64,000 nt of DNA. Origin: Endomychus coccineus (taxonomy: Eukaryota; Arthropoda; Insecta; Coleoptera; Endomychidae). Where the stretch lies: assembly GCA_958510875.1 (NCBI GenBank), contig CAUEHT010000001.1:62001-126000 (forward strand), in the 5' to 3' direction. This document shows, in pieces, positions 1 to 10,641 of this stretch. The notes under the pieces were generated by a model that worked only from the letters and a program-made list of their open reading frames with translations, was not told the DNA's origin and searched no databases. The number at the start of each line of letters is the position of its first letter. Within the stretch, counting starts at the first letter, position 1. The translations under genes and the position numbers were made by a program.

Positions 1-145
1 AATCAAATTTTAAATATGTTTTTAAACTGTTGTGTGTTCTGACTAGTCTGATAAAATTTTATAAATGTACGTACTACAGTTGTAGAATTTTCAATGATGA
101 ATAAATTTCTTTCTTCTTTCTTTCTTTCTATTCTATACTTCGAAA
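1..145 (+). repeat. Possible LINE 3' tail ending in a TTTC microsatellite
   Basis: The stretch ends in GATGAATAAAT followed by several TTTC units. Many arthropod LINEs end in such an AATAAA-like signal plus a short simple repeat. No coding sequence is left, so this is an inference from the tail alone. From 146 to 531 I see no supported gene; small ORFs there show no family resemblance. Confidence 0.3.
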
Positions 146-540
146 GTCTCGAATATAACCTATATAATTTTGGAACCTTATAGCCTCAGTCAGAATATAC
201 AATAAAGTATTCTGTACTGCATGAAGTGCTGTGCAAGGAGTTCAAAAAGTATACAAAATAATCCAATAAACAAATTATCTTATCTTTTCTTTTCTATATT
301 ACTTTCGTTTGAAATGAGAGGAAATAGATTATTCCGAAATTACGCGATGACGTATGGAATTTTAAACCCACGACAACAGAGGTTACATGTTTTTTGTGCC
401 AACCATCTCTGACTATAGTCACATACCCTACTATAGTGCTGTTACGAACTGCAGTTACATTTCCTCGCTGGCCGAAGCCACTGTTTTTTGGCCAAGAATC
501 ATAGAGCAATCACTTGTTCGACTAATATGTGACTAAAGTA

Positions 541-586
541 AGGCACTATAAACATGAGTATTCGCATCCGCCATTTTGTGTCCTGT
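541..586 (+). repeat. P element 5' terminal inverted repeat
   Basis: It reads GCACTATAAACATGAGTATT near its start. The reverse complement of 3633-3677 reads GCACTAAAAACATAGGTATT; the two agree at nearly all of about 43 positions. The outermost few bases differ by one indel. Confidence 0.85.
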
Positions 587-671
587 CACATTCAAAATAG
601 TACATAAACAGTGGTAAAGAGTGCAAAGTATGGCATGTTTTTGTTGAATAAATTATTATTTAAGGTTTAAA

Positions 672-2283
672 ATGACTTGCTGTTCTGCTAATAATTGTAA
701 GAACAGGAGCGAAAAAGGATTTCGCATGTATCGGTTTCCGAGTGCGAAAGATCCCCGGCATGCTAAATATTACTCGAAAAGAACGAATGGAACCCGAACT
801 GTTTGGTAATTTTCTTTTGCAATGCATTGATGCGTTAGAGAAATGTGGTCTGCGGGTTCTTGTTTTTTCGAGTGACTTAGATGGTAGAAATAAGGGTTTC
901 TTAAATTCCATGAAAATTTCGGCTTCGCAAATGGGAAAATGCATCAATTCTTTTCCGTTCAACGAACGTGACATTTTCGTGATTCCCGATATTTGTCATT
1001 TGTTAAAAAATTTGAAATCTTCAGTACTTAGCCAGCCTGCTTTTTTACCTCCAGATTATGTTGAGAAACATAATCTTGGAGATTTTAATGTGGTGCGTGG
1101 CTCTTACGTAATTATATTGTGGAATCATGAAATTTCAAATAACATGGAGAAACGCCTGCTTCATCATCTCCGTCGTGAGGATGTATATCCGTCGAATTTC
1201 GATAAAATGAATGTTGGCGCTGCGGTTCGTTTTTTTTCACCAAAAACTGCAAGTGCATTGCAAACAGCTACTAGAATTGGCATTCTCCCACCAGAAGCTA
1301 TAGCTACCGCTCAATTCATTTCAACAATTTACGAGTGGTTTACAATTGTATCATCACAAGTCAGGAAAACATCCATAACAGCGAGAAACTGTGACCGTAA
1401 ATACATTTTTTTGAACTCTATCATTGATTTATTCAAAAACATTATTTTTATAAAAGGATGGAAGCCGCTAAATTACGGATTTGTAATTGCTACAACGTCT
1501 TTTTGCGACGCAGCGGAATTTTTATTTCGTTCAGAATTTGAATTCGTTTTGGGACATCGATTCACGCAGGATGCTACTGAGAATATCATTTCACAGATAA
1601 GAAATAAAGAGGGGAAAATGCCATCAGCCTTGAAAGCCATTCGGGCTGTAAAATCAATTTCTGTTTCTCAGTTTGTTTCTGAGGTGAAAAATAGTAGTTA
1701 TCTTAGCGAATCAGACGAGTTTCTACTTGATTTCTGCAAAAACAAGAAAAAAACGAATGTTCACGGAACAATCGCAAGCAATATCGACGACGAATTGAGT
1801 TTCGATATTCAAACTTTCTCTATTTGTGATTTTGCTGAAACTATAGTCACTTACGACACAAATAGTATTTTTTACGTAGCTGGTAGTACAACCTTTGCAG
1901 TTGGAAAAAAAATAGTCTGTTCAGATTGCGTCGCTTTTTTGTATAAAGACAACCTTCCAAATATTGAATTCGTACAGAAAGCAAAAACATTCACTGATGG
2001 TGCAAATAGAGGAGGTCTGAAATATCCATATTTTGAAACATTTTTACTTGTACTGCACTGTGAAATGTATTACACTGCGTTCAAAGAATACCTTCACAAA
2101 AATTCAAATTTTTATTTAATTAGAAGTTTAATCGAATTCATCGTAATTGATTTTCCAACATGTTGTAGTATTAAGGAAAAAATTGTGTATCATTACTTTA
2201 ATGTTCGTTCATTTTGCACAACTTCCTTCATAGAAAATTGTAAAAAAAAAACAAAGGAATATGGCAGTGCATCTATGAAATAG
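672..2283 (+). pseudogene. P-element (THAP9-like) transposase, internally deleted
   Basis: An ATG at 672 opens the start of a THAP zinc finger: two early cysteines, then KNRSEKGFRMYRFP, the usual beginning of this DNA-binding domain. This frame stops at about 801. From about 742 to 2283 a second frame encodes the C-terminal two thirds of a P transposase, including an RNase H-like segment with ICHLLKNLK, the inserted GTP-binding-type helical region, and a C-terminal HRFTQDATENIISQIRN block typical of the family. The rest of the THAP domain, the coiled coil and the first catalytic aspartate region are missing, so it is probably inactive. The break sits near 755-775, where the frames change without a visible intron. 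The 742 frame has no convincing ATG of its own. Confidence 0.8.
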
Positions 2284-2988
2284 TTTTATAATTGCGTTTG
2301 TTTATTGTAAATAATGAATAAGTTAACTGCAATGTCAACTGTTCCATAAAAGATGTTCTTGTACAACCCATTTGTTATTCTTTCAGTATAAAATGGAATT
2401 TACTCTTTGGTTATTATTATCATGGACAAACTATTAATCTGTATCAAACATTCGAATTTGTGTCCACAGTCTACATAGGAAATAAATGCCGTTACACTAT
2501 ATTTCACATTGTTTACTTTTATTTGTACCATTTACATTTAAAAAAACACATTTCGTCATCGGTTGCATGAACTTGATTCACAGATAAACTTGATTTACAA
2601 TAAACTTGGACTTGATTCACAATAAACTTGATTCACAGATAATTACCCTGCTGAAAAAACCAATTGGATTCTTTAAAATTGGGTTTTTACTTGCAGAGTG
2701 GCAATTTAGCAAATTCCTACTTCGATTCCTCAAATAAAAATATCATTGAATATTCGACATCCAGTTGTACATTTGTAAATTGGAATAGACTCCTTATATA
2801 AAATTAAATCACACAAACAATTCATTTATCTTTCCTTTTTTATTCAATCAATCGGCCCAATCATAAATCTCATTGATTTTGTTATGAACATATAATTACA
2901 AATAAGTTTTTTAAATATAAATAAATACAATTTCTTTCTTCAAAAGAAAGAAATTTTCTTTAAAAACTTTCTTCAGAAGAAATTTTCT

Positions 2989-3464
2989 TTAAAAGAAATA
3001 ATTAAAAACAGCTTTATAATTAGAGTGAGATGTACTTTTTAAAATATGCAGAGTTGATGAATACATCTGTAAAATCACATGCATTCTTGAAACTTTTTCC
3101 TTGAGGACTCTATTTTCTTCTAAAAGTAAATAAACATTCTCCTCGCTTGGCGTTCTTGGAAATAGTTTCTCCACGCGGTCCTAAAAAAACATGTAAATGT
3201 AATTTTCAAGCGACATTCAATAAATCGAGCTGGAGACGGAAAAAATTATGACAATTACACACATTGAAGCATGCAATCAACAATAAAAACGATTTGCTTT
3301 AAAAAAAAGTGGAAATTACATATCTGTAACTTCAATAATACGTTCATAATTAATTTAATAAACTCAAGGTTTGTAAATTTTGTTTTCAATAACACACATT
3401 GGATTACCTTAGAACCTTTTCGAGGGCCAACTTGGGAATTACTTTCACCGTTTTCTAACCCCAT
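2989..3464 (-). CDS. Antisense two-exon small coiled-coil ORF inside the P element
   Basis: Exon 1 is 3464-3408 (ATG, 19 codons) and ends AAG|gtaatc. Exon 2 is 3180-2989 and follows ttttttttag-like acceptor sequence. The 227-bp intron is GT-AG in phase 0. The predicted protein is 82 residues. Exon 2 has a leucine/glutamate-rich heptad-like stretch (VYLLLEENRVLKEKVSRM) suggesting a short coiled coil. No catalytic motif, signal peptide or membrane segment is visible, and I do not recognise the family. It reads towards the transposase on the opposite strand. Known P elements encode only the transposase and its splice-derived repressor, so this would be an extra gene. It could also be a fortuitous ORF, since no transcript data are available. 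Confidence 0.5.
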
Positions 3465-3632
3465 TGTTATAAACAGTGATTTTCAGTAACAGACTAATAA
3501 ATGATTTTGTTTGAACAGATTATTGTAATAATGACATTCTAATTTTGATCGGTTTTTTGTAAATAACATTCAATTTTTGGCCAACAACATTACGTTCGCT
3601 ATACTGTTTACATGCGATCACTGACGTTTCTA

Positions 3633-3677
3633 GGACACAAAATGGTGGATGCGAATACCTATGTTTTTAGTGCTCTA
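3633..3677 (-). repeat. P element 3' terminal inverted repeat
   Basis: Inverted copy of the 5' terminus, directly followed by the duplicated target ACTAAAGTA at 3678-3686. Confidence 0.85.
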
Positions 3678-3799
3678 ACTAAAGTATAGCAGTCACTCCG
3701 GAGCAATCACGAACACGCCCGATGTCGATACGTTCTCAGTCACATTTGGAGCAAGTTGGTCATATAAGTTGGTAGGTAGGAGTCAAATACAATTCCCAC

Positions 3800-4111
3800 A
3801 ATTATGGTCCCATAACATCGCACCAGGCATTATAGTATACTTCTGCTAAGTCGGACCTAAATTCGTTAGGTTTTAAATCAATAAGAATATTCTTAATCAG
3901 ATTAAAAATCATATTAAAACAGTTGCATCTGTTCTATTACTAAACACAAATATGCAGAGCAATCCTTCTCTCATTTCATCTAGAACCAACAATGTCGTTA
4001 GTTCAAAGTTGTACGCATTTGTACGGGAGTACCGTCGATACAGATGCAATCTGTTCCGTATCTCTTTGGCATTTCAAGTTGGGCATCATTCATAATTACA
4101 AGTGAAAAGTC
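3800..4111 (-). pseudogene. MULE transposase fragment with frameshifts
   Basis: Read on the minus strand, the segment shows MNDAQLEMPKRYGTDCICID, then in a shifted frame TNAYNFELTTLLVLDEMREG, FSNRTDATVLI and, in another frame, SDLAEVYYNAWCDVMG. These are consecutive blocks of the DDE core of arthropod MULE transposases (the GT..ICIDGTH.TN, SNR.D and AE.YYNAW.VMG signatures). At least two frameshifts and stop codons break it. The catalytic Asp of the CIDGT block is present. The upstream part of the gene is cut off exactly where the TIR element at 4112 begins. It is a clear but dead remnant. Confidence 0.75.
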
Positions 4112-5150
4112 ACAAGCGTCTAGTCCCCGGCCGCAACTTTCCTTCCCATATTGTAGGCATGCGCTACAGCAGTAATAATAACGAACAAAGCGGTAACGTA
4201 AATAAATGTAGGGAACGAAGTTCAAGTTCAAATAAATTTTAAACAAACGTCTCTCTGTCAACTTTATACTGTGTTGGTGTGTTCACGTATCACCGTGCTA
4301 GTGCGGAATGGATAACAATAAATTGTGCTGTAAAAACTGTAAAAGTACGTTTGGTTGTATATATAACCTCACAAAACATGTGAAAAAGTTTCATGTCGGT
4401 AATTTAGTAATTGCCGAAAACAGTCGTCAGGACGAATTACAATCCATTTTAATGGATGTGACTTCTAAGACACGACCATTAACTTCTTTAGAAGCTGAAA
4501 AAAAGAAACTAAAAGAAGAATTGCATGAGCTCCTCAACAAAGTGGATTCAATGGTTTCACGGTCTGAACTTGATGTGGTCAAAAAATGCATTGCGCTTGC
4601 GCCAATTATTCCTACTTTAGATATGCCTAATAAGTCCTTACAAGTGAAACAAAATAAAATACCCCATAATCAGAAGATTGACAAGCAGAGGAAATTTGTT
4701 TCCACAAAAAAGAAAACAAAAGTGTCCAGAAAAAACGACTACAGAAAACCAAATCAAGAAGAAACTGAAAAAATTTCAGCAGCCTTATTAATTAAATAAT
4801 ATTTTTTATTCATTATACATATTAAAAATTACGCCTATTATATTATTGTTTTCTGTTGAAGAATATAAATAAATAATTTGATATATTTATCATTTCATTA
4901 CCTTATCTGTGTGTTTTTTTATTGCAACAGCGGCATTATAGTACACAAAAATAAAAATAGATGAGTAGGTACAACGTAACAAAAAAACAACAAAATAAAA
5001 ATAATTAAATTAATATTGCAAAGTTCTTTACTTCTTTGTCTGATAGTCTGATACTAACACAACACGCGACCACATTTAGAACGTACGCGCAACACATAAA
5101 TATCCCCACTACTGGGAAGTAAAGTTGTGGCCGGGGGCTAGACGCTTGTT
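4112..5150. mobile_element. 1.04-kb TIR element of unknown family carrying a C2H2 ORF
   Basis: 4112-4148 and the reverse complement of 5115-5150 match over about 37 bp, beginning ACAAGCGTCTAG and containing CCCCGGCC and CAACTTT. The left terminus abuts the MULE remnant, suggesting insertion into it. I could not find a target-site duplication, and the other side (after 5151) does not resume MULE coding, so one flank may be rearranged. The only gene inside is the zinc-finger ORF at 4308. The superfamily is not recognised. From 5151 to 5490 I see no gene. Confidence 0.6.
4308..4799 (+). CDS. Small C2H2 zinc-finger protein with basic tail
   Basis: The ORF starts with ATG at 4308 and encodes 163 residues. 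Residues 7-30 form one C2H2 finger (CKNCKSTFGCIYNLTKHVKK followed by FH). Residues 60-95 are Lys/Glu/Leu-rich and probably helical (SLEAEKKKLKEELHELLNKV). The last third is strongly basic, like a nucleic-acid-binding or nuclear-localisation tail. There is no catalytic domain. The frame is intact and has AATAAA-like sequence at about 4866 downstream. Lying between the inverted repeats of a 1-kb element, it may be the element's own DNA-binding protein or a gene captured by it. Confidence 0.6.
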   Translation: MDNNKLCCKNCKSTFGCIYNLTKHVKKFHVGNLVIAENSRQDELQSILMDVTSKTRPLTSLEAEKKKLKEELHELLNKVDSMVSRSELDVVKKCIALAPIIPTLDMPNKSLQVKQNKIPHNQKIDKQRKFVSTKKKTKVSRKNDYRKPNQEETEKISAALLIK

Positions 5151-5490
5151 AATTTAAGAGGGGCTATCAACCGCTTGTTGGCGCGCATACGCGGAAATGT
5201 ACGAAGCTATGGTGGCTGATCCACTGTACCCCGTGATCCACTGTGACCCACTCTCCCCTACTTGCACATATAGTTTAACTATATGCAATTGCACTTTTAT
5301 GATTTGTTTCTGTTGTTTCAAAATGTCATAGATATATTGCTCATATTCTCAGCATTCTTTCAATACTAGATGATTTTAATTTAGATAATTCATTAACGTA
5401 ATAGATAGAACATAGATAGCGCCGAATGAACGAACGTGTTCTTTCATTGACCGCAACACACCATTTTAATTTCTGGAGTGCTCGTTAATA

Positions 5491-6374
5491 TTACACTTTT
5501 CTCTTTTCGTTGTTTTCCTCGGAGCAGCCTAAGGTTAGCCTTGTAACGAAACTACTACTTGGAATTGAATTGGCATTGTTTTGCCCATCTTGCAAACCAG
5601 CTTCATTTTCTACGGAAGCCGGTGATGAACTACCGTGCGCAATATTTGAAGGAGGAGCGTCTATTTCATCATAAGATAAATCTTCCCCTTTCCTTGTTCC
5701 TTCTCGTATTACCACTATTGCTTTTTTGTTCCCAACTCTTCAAATTATTTTCATCTCTATCAGTAATCGATGATAATAGATTCAGTCAGCTTCAGTGAAA
5801 ATATGTTTTCAGGAGTCATCGATTTTAAATGAGTCACATTCTGCTCTTTGATAAATGTCATAGGGACGGACAGCAAGGTGATTCAAAAGCCACGCATCTA
5901 TTGCACTATTGCAGAAACTTTTAGATAGAAAAAAAACACTGATTCATCCAATGGCTGTAGTTTATTACGCATGTGGTGGAAGTGTTAATATTACTACTCC
6001 ATTGGATTTTGCGATTTGTCTTTTATAAAGATGGAGTTTCGTTGGTTGTACTCGAATGCTCAATAAAATGCTTTAAAACACCAAAGAACAGCTCTGTCGT
6101 CCTCCAGCCACTTGAATTTGTTAGTCCAAATGTTCCCGGTGGTGCCGTGTATGCGGATTTCTAGAAGAGTGGACGGATATTCTTTATAGACTTCCTCTAA
6201 GTTTGAAAAATCGATCGACATCAGGTTTTGTAAAGGAAGTAAGCCTTGATAACGATTAGGCTTCGGGCATCCTCAAACCTAATGTGGAATTTCTTTGTAA
6301 AAATGCACGCATCCGGGCTTTGCTTGCACACTTATTAATTATCCAAGACTGGCGTGACAATAGTATTTTTCGAA
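5491..6374 (-). pseudogene. Tigger/pogo transposase, C-terminal catalytic half
   Basis: In three minus-strand frames the segment reads as a DDE_1 (CENP-B/jerky-like) transposase: RAFLQRNSTL from the second DNA-binding helix region, then PPGTFGLTNSSGW and TTELFFGVLKHFIEHSSTT, NGVVILTLPPH, NKLQPLDESVF and NSAIDAWLLNH. The order is that of the family. Many stops and frame changes make it a pseudogene. A Ser/Glu-rich acidic stretch ending at 5491 (HGSSSPASVENEAGL) is probably its C-terminus. It is cut at 6374 by mitochondrial DNA; the matching N-terminal half lies at 10777-11183. Confidence 0.8.
6280..6374 (-). repeat. 94-bp direct repeat of Tigger coding sequence, copy A
   Basis: This segment matches 10777-10870 with only about two substitutions and one indel. 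It encodes the HTH_Tnp_Tc5-type stretch of a Tigger transposase. It marks the overlap between the two separated transposase halves. Confidence 0.85.
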
Positions 6375-6433
6375 AAAAAGAGAAATTTTTATGATTGGGG
6401 TTTAGGTCCAATGCACTATTCTGCCATATTAGA
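6375..6433 (-). tRNA. trnL2: Mitochondrial tRNA-Leu(UUR) fragment within the NUMT
   Basis: The minus strand begins TCTAATATGGCAGAATAGTG and continues with GACCTAAACCCC, the D arm and TAA anticodon loop of insect trnL2. The last few acceptor-stem bases are lost at the junction with the Tigger remnant. It is a non-functional nuclear copy. From 6869 to 7082 I see nothing recognisable. Confidence 0.8.
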
Positions 6434-6868
6434 AATTTCTATTTAGCATTGGTAATTCAGAATAACTATGTTCAGTAGGAGGAAAAGATTGAAGTCATTC
6501 AATTGAAGATGATATATTTAAAGAAGAATTAATATAACGTTTATAAAATATACTTTCTCAAACAATAAAGATAAAAAATAAAATTTTAATTGTTGAAATT
6601 ACAGATCCAATTGATGAAATTTCATTTCATATATAATAAGCATCTGGGTAATCAGAGTCGTCAAGGTATACCAGCTAATCCCAAAAAATGTTGAGGAAAA
6701 AAAGTTTAATTTACTCCAATATAATAAAAAATTTAATTTTTAATATTTTATTATTTATATATAAACCTGTAAATAAAGGATATCATTGGACAATTCTAGC
6801 TATAATAGCAAATATTGCTCATATTGAAAAAACGTAATGAAAATGTGTTACTACATAATAAGTCGTAG
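6375..6868 (-). pseudogene. cox1: NUMT: nuclear copy of mitochondrial cox1 3' end plus trnL2
   Basis: On the minus strand, with the invertebrate mitochondrial code, the sequence gives YYVVTHFHYVFSM, VQWYPLFTGLY, GVNLTFFPQHFLGLAG, YPDAYYMWNEISSIGS and a C-terminus IEWLQSFPPTEHSYSELP, the end of cytochrome oxidase subunit I. TGA stands where Trp is expected (VQW, WNE, VWE), so it cannot be a nuclear gene. At least two small deletions shift the frame (near 6728 and 6662). A trnL2 fragment follows directly. The insertion abuts the truncated Tigger at 6374/6375. It is inert, and useful for naming the organism. Confidence 0.9.
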
Positions 6869-7082
6869 CCTCATAACCAGACTAGTCTAAGTCCATTTGT
6901 TAAAACTTTACAGGAGGAGGTTTTCTAATTTTGAAAACTTCTGGACTGTATGCTCATTTCACTTTTTGTCTAACTGTATGTTTTTTTACTTATTTTGACA
7001 GTTTACTGTTGGATAGTAAACAGCTTAATTGTTATATTTTTTTGACAATATGAAAAATTGTGAAATTAAAAAAATGTAATTG

Positions 7083-9371
7083 GGACATAGAATAAATTGA
7101 ACTTTATATAATAAACGAAGTAGATGCTTACCTTATTCTATGTCCAGAACTCTTTCATATTTTGAACAATAAGCAACAATACCATGTCTACTGAAATATA
7201 CTTTAATTCTGAATAATGCTATTAGATACTACAATCAGAACATTGAAGAACTTTAACCGATATAAACAATAGAAAATAATTAAAAATTTTTAGAAATTTG
7301 GAATTATGGCCCTCCAAAAATTGCAAATGTACTGCAGAAAAGTGATTTGATAAGCATCTGATGTGTTCTATTTTGTCTTCGGGCAGGCAGGCTGGTGGCG
7401 GCTGTACTGCAGGGCAAGGGATGCCTTCTAAAAACTTCTGGGGGAGATCATTCTTCCTGGTTGTACGTTTCAAAATCGATGTAGAGTGTGGTTCAATTGC
7501 ATTGAAAGTTAGCTTATATTTCACCAAGTGTGAGTTGTTTTCATAAGAAATCTGCACTAAACTTTTACATGGAATGTTAGAAAGAGAAATACGTTGCGAC
7601 AATGCTTTAAAGTCCAAGAAATAATTTTTTTGCATTTGAACAAGTTTATAAGGCTTCCTGCTTCTGGTATTTTTCATAGCTCTGAAAATTGCAAGTGGGC
7701 TATGCAGTTCCAATTTACTTAAACTTCGATCCAAGACGCTATGCATCGCGTCGACTTCCTGCGCACAACTATGCCCAGGTACTTGAAATTTTTGAACGAT
7801 GGATTTCATTTGAGGATGCGTCTTCAGAAAATATAATAAAGCTGCAGACATGTGGGAATTTTTATTCTGTGGCACACACGCATCCGACCACAGAATGAAT
7901 TTGGTAACTTCCGGCCTTTCTAATAAAACTTTTTCTAATAAAATGTATAATGCACTTGCAATATCTGCGCCTTTTCTTCTGCCCATAAGCTCATGCCATA
8001 CAACGCAGAAACCGTTCTTCTTTCCTACTTCATATCCTGTCAAATTGTATACTGCATACTTCTTCTTGTAATACGCTTTTGAAATTTGGGTTTGTGGGCA
8101 TGTAAGTAAACTTTGCATATCAAAACATATGAGAGCTGTAGTCATCTCTAGCTTTGTGTTTGGTTTCTTTGTGTACTCTGTACTTCTGCTGTAAGTTATC
8201 ATTCAGATTTTCACCTTCCCTTTTTGTTTCATATTCTGAACAAATTTCACACAAATCCTTCTTTGGTTTGTGGAAACCAATGTTAAACTCATAGTTGAAT
8301 ATTTGATAATATAGCCATTTTTTTTCGGCAGTGAAATTATTTTCTTTACAATATTCGACGTATAGTTCGTACATTTTAGCCAGAGATAATGTCCTCTCTA
8401 AATATTCTTTAGAAGAACTACTTCTACAGTAATGCGAAGGAAGACGAAGGAACATATTAATATGATCTTTAATAATTTGTCTTTTTTGTTCATTAATCCG
8501 CTGCTTTGTATCTGAACATCTTTTATCACTTTGAGGAGATCCTGTTATTCCTTTACGCTTATGACTGTGAGTACGAGATTCTTATCTGGCTAATGCTTAA
8601 GACACCTAAATAAAATCGCTTACAAACACGTATTTTGTTGTTGTTTTTTTCGAAAAAGTATTTGAAAGAGTAGGTCTTTGTTTTCTGACGCAAATCACTA
8701 TTACTCCAAAAGTCTTTATGGATTAGCTCTACATCTTCCAGACTAAAATTGTCATGGCATTTAAAGCGACAATTTGAACAGTTTCTCACAGGAATCTTTC
8801 CCACAACAGTATCACCACGGCAGTTTTCATATTCGTGGCCACTTTGTCTTAATTTTTTTCTTATGTTTTTCTTCCATTTTGCAGGATCGCCCTTCCGTTT
8901 CCTTGTTTTTTTAGACGAGGTACCAGTTGTGCTAAAATATTAAGCTTTCGTGATTGTTTCAGTGTTAATTAAAAACCAAAATACCTGTTTGCTGCATTTT
9001 CTGTATTTCCTGGACTATCAGAGACAACATTTTGAATGTCGATTTCATTTTCTGCACTGCCATCATTTTGCGACTCGACGACGAGATCAGAAGAAATATC
9101 ATCTACATCGTAACTAAAACAATTGAAAACAAACATGCCATCTAACCTATAGAACTTTTACAAACGTACATTTGGTGGTTCGCCGATTATCGAGGGCTGA
9201 TATTCTGACCCTCAAAGGGGTCGGCAAGCGACTCTTCAGATTCACTCATATTATCCGCAACTTTTCACTGCTTGAATCGTAAAAAAATTGGTCCCAACAC
9301 ACCAGCACAAACAAGGTGACTGGTCGAAAGGTTATGATCAAAATATTTGTTCTAGTTTATTCTATGTCCTC
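7083..9371 (-). mobile_element. DNA-transposon-like element with GGACATAGAATAA ends
   Basis: The left end reads GGACATAGAATAAATTGAAC and the reverse complement of the right end reads GGACATAGAATAAACTAGAA. The inverted repeat is exact over 14 bp and then drifts. No target-site duplication is evident. The same 13-mer occurs again in the opposite sense at 7132-7144 and at 10649, so related ends are scattered here. It carries the minus-strand gene described separately. Confidence 0.5.
7222..9250 (-). pseudogene. Decayed DDE-transposase-like protein (DUF7869-like family, from memory)
   Basis: Four minus-strand pieces read in order. An acidic N-terminus starts at 9250 (MSESEESLADPFEGQ) and is followed by a stop and a possible intron. 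A cysteine-rich block at 8804-8559 has CSNCRFKCHDNF and SIxxxFW-like spacing. A block at 8455-8120 has LPSHYCRSSSSKEYLE, GFHKPKKDLCEIC and KARDD. A core at 8202-7222 has YNLTGYEVG, WHELMGRRKGADIASAL, FILWSDACVPQNKN, VPGHSCAQEVDAMHSV and KPYKLVQM. I recall this architecture from an abundant arthropod family of transposase-like proteins with candidate acidic residues in the SDAC.PQNKN and GHS..EVD.MHS blocks. At least two frameshifts (near 8560 and 8150) break it. The family name is from memory and should be treated as tentative. Confidence 0.6.
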
Positions 9372-9426
9372 ACGTGACGCTTATTCTGAAGGTTCTGATT
9401 GGGCGCTCGGACATAGACTAATACGG

Positions 9427-10641
9427 TTCGAACATACGAGTGTCTCACGCCAGTAATGATCTTGGCAGCGGTCATAGATAACTCTACTACCGAAGAAGAG
9501 TTATCTATGGCAGCGGTGACTCAAGCATAGCTTAAAGATGTTATGAACAGAGATAAGGGATAGAATGATAGATGTGCTTTTGACATTTGGTTTGATTAGT
9601 GACGTTTAACGTAAATACTAGAGGTTATATGCTTGTCGTTTGTTTATTTTTATTAACATCGGTTTACCCTCCCGGGTTCAATGTTTGTTAACTGTTCGAG
9701 AGGTGATATAAAGCTAGTGATGATTACGACGTGAAAAAACTCTTCTGCAATACCTGGCGGTACCCTGAGACCGGGTAACCACGTCATCTTCTACAAATTT
9801 GCTAATTTTTCTTCATAAAATGTAACAAATTCTGCCTCTCGGAGTTTTCAAAGTCGCCGATCACGACTATTCTGACATTCACAATGATCTGCGAATTACC
9901 TGAAGGTGTTTCCGATTCTCCGGAGCCCTGTGTATCTAGGCATGAGCTTTCTGACTATCATAATCATGATCGGCGACTTCGAAAAACCTCGAGAGCCAGA
10001 ATTTATTACCTTTTATAAAGAAAAATTTACAAATTCCCCTCGAACAGTTAACAAACATTAAGCGATATCTAGGGCGTTAGGATGCCCGGATACCCCGGGA
10101 GGTCCAAGGGGACCTCAGTGAATTTTCTTGATAGCATATTCGTGTTCAGCGACCCCAGAAACCCCGAGAAACCAATTCGAGGCCGTTTTTTATTTACTTC
10201 AAGAAGTGCACTCAGAAAATGCATTTTTTGGCTGTAGAAATACAATAAATTTTTTCCGCAAAAGAAATACCGGACAAATTTTCTAAATCCCTTTCTGAAT
10301 AGAATGCAAAAATCCCGCATCTCAATCCCTCCAACTGCGCCGGGTTTGGAATGAGGGATGCGTTATTTCCTAGACTATATTGTTATTATATGTATTTAAC
10401 TGTTGTCAATAAATATAATTATCGATACTTAATTATGTGTACTTTTCTTTTGTCCTCATTTATGTTTCAATAATCCATCACGGTAGGCCGTACATGTAGC
10501 TGTGATGGATTTTTATTTTTAGCGCCATGCAAACAAGCAATACTAAATATGACAGCTTCGCTGCCATAGTTTATAAATTAAATCTAATAATTCTATGATC
10601 GCTGCCAAGATCATTACTGGCGTGAGACGCTCGTTTCGAAC
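9427..10641. mobile_element. Foldback-type element with nested inverted repeats
   Basis: 9428-9472 and the reverse complement of 10597-10641 share GTCTCACGCCAGTAATGATC and TTGGCAGCG. Inside, about 9793-9870 and 9960-10035 are inverted copies sharing AAGTCGCCGATCA and ACAAATT, and AATGTTTGTTAACTGTTCGAG at 9679 is inverted near 10040-10060. A smaller hairpin (CATAGATAACTCT and its complement) lies at about 9472-9510. No coding sequence is convincing. The layout suits a foldback or MITE-like element. Confidence 0.55.

Larger units (their letters stand above)
541..3677 (+). mobile_element. P element (THAP-type DNA transposon), internally deleted
   Basis: The ends are inverted repeats of about 43 bp, sharing GTATTCGCATCC and CCATTTTGTGTCC. 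They are flanked by the same 9 bp, ACTAAAGTA (532-540 and 3678-3686), matching the 8-bp target duplications known for P elements within one base. The element is 3,137 bp, close to the canonical Drosophila P element at about 2.9 kb. It carries a plus-strand transposase remnant and, on the minus strand near the 3' end, a spliced small ORF that ordinary P elements lack. TIRs are well conserved, so the element may have stayed mobilisable in trans. Confidence 0.85.

Noticed and set aside
5973..6164. Plus-strand 63-codon ORF
   Set aside because: It is the shadow of the minus-strand Tigger pseudogene.
6375..6433. A functional nuclear tRNA-Leu
   Set aside because: It is part of the mitochondrial insertion, lacks its 3' acceptor end and has no nuclear promoter-grade context.
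10069..10320. 83-codon minus-strand ORF
   Set aside because: It lies in the foldback element and has no family resemblance.
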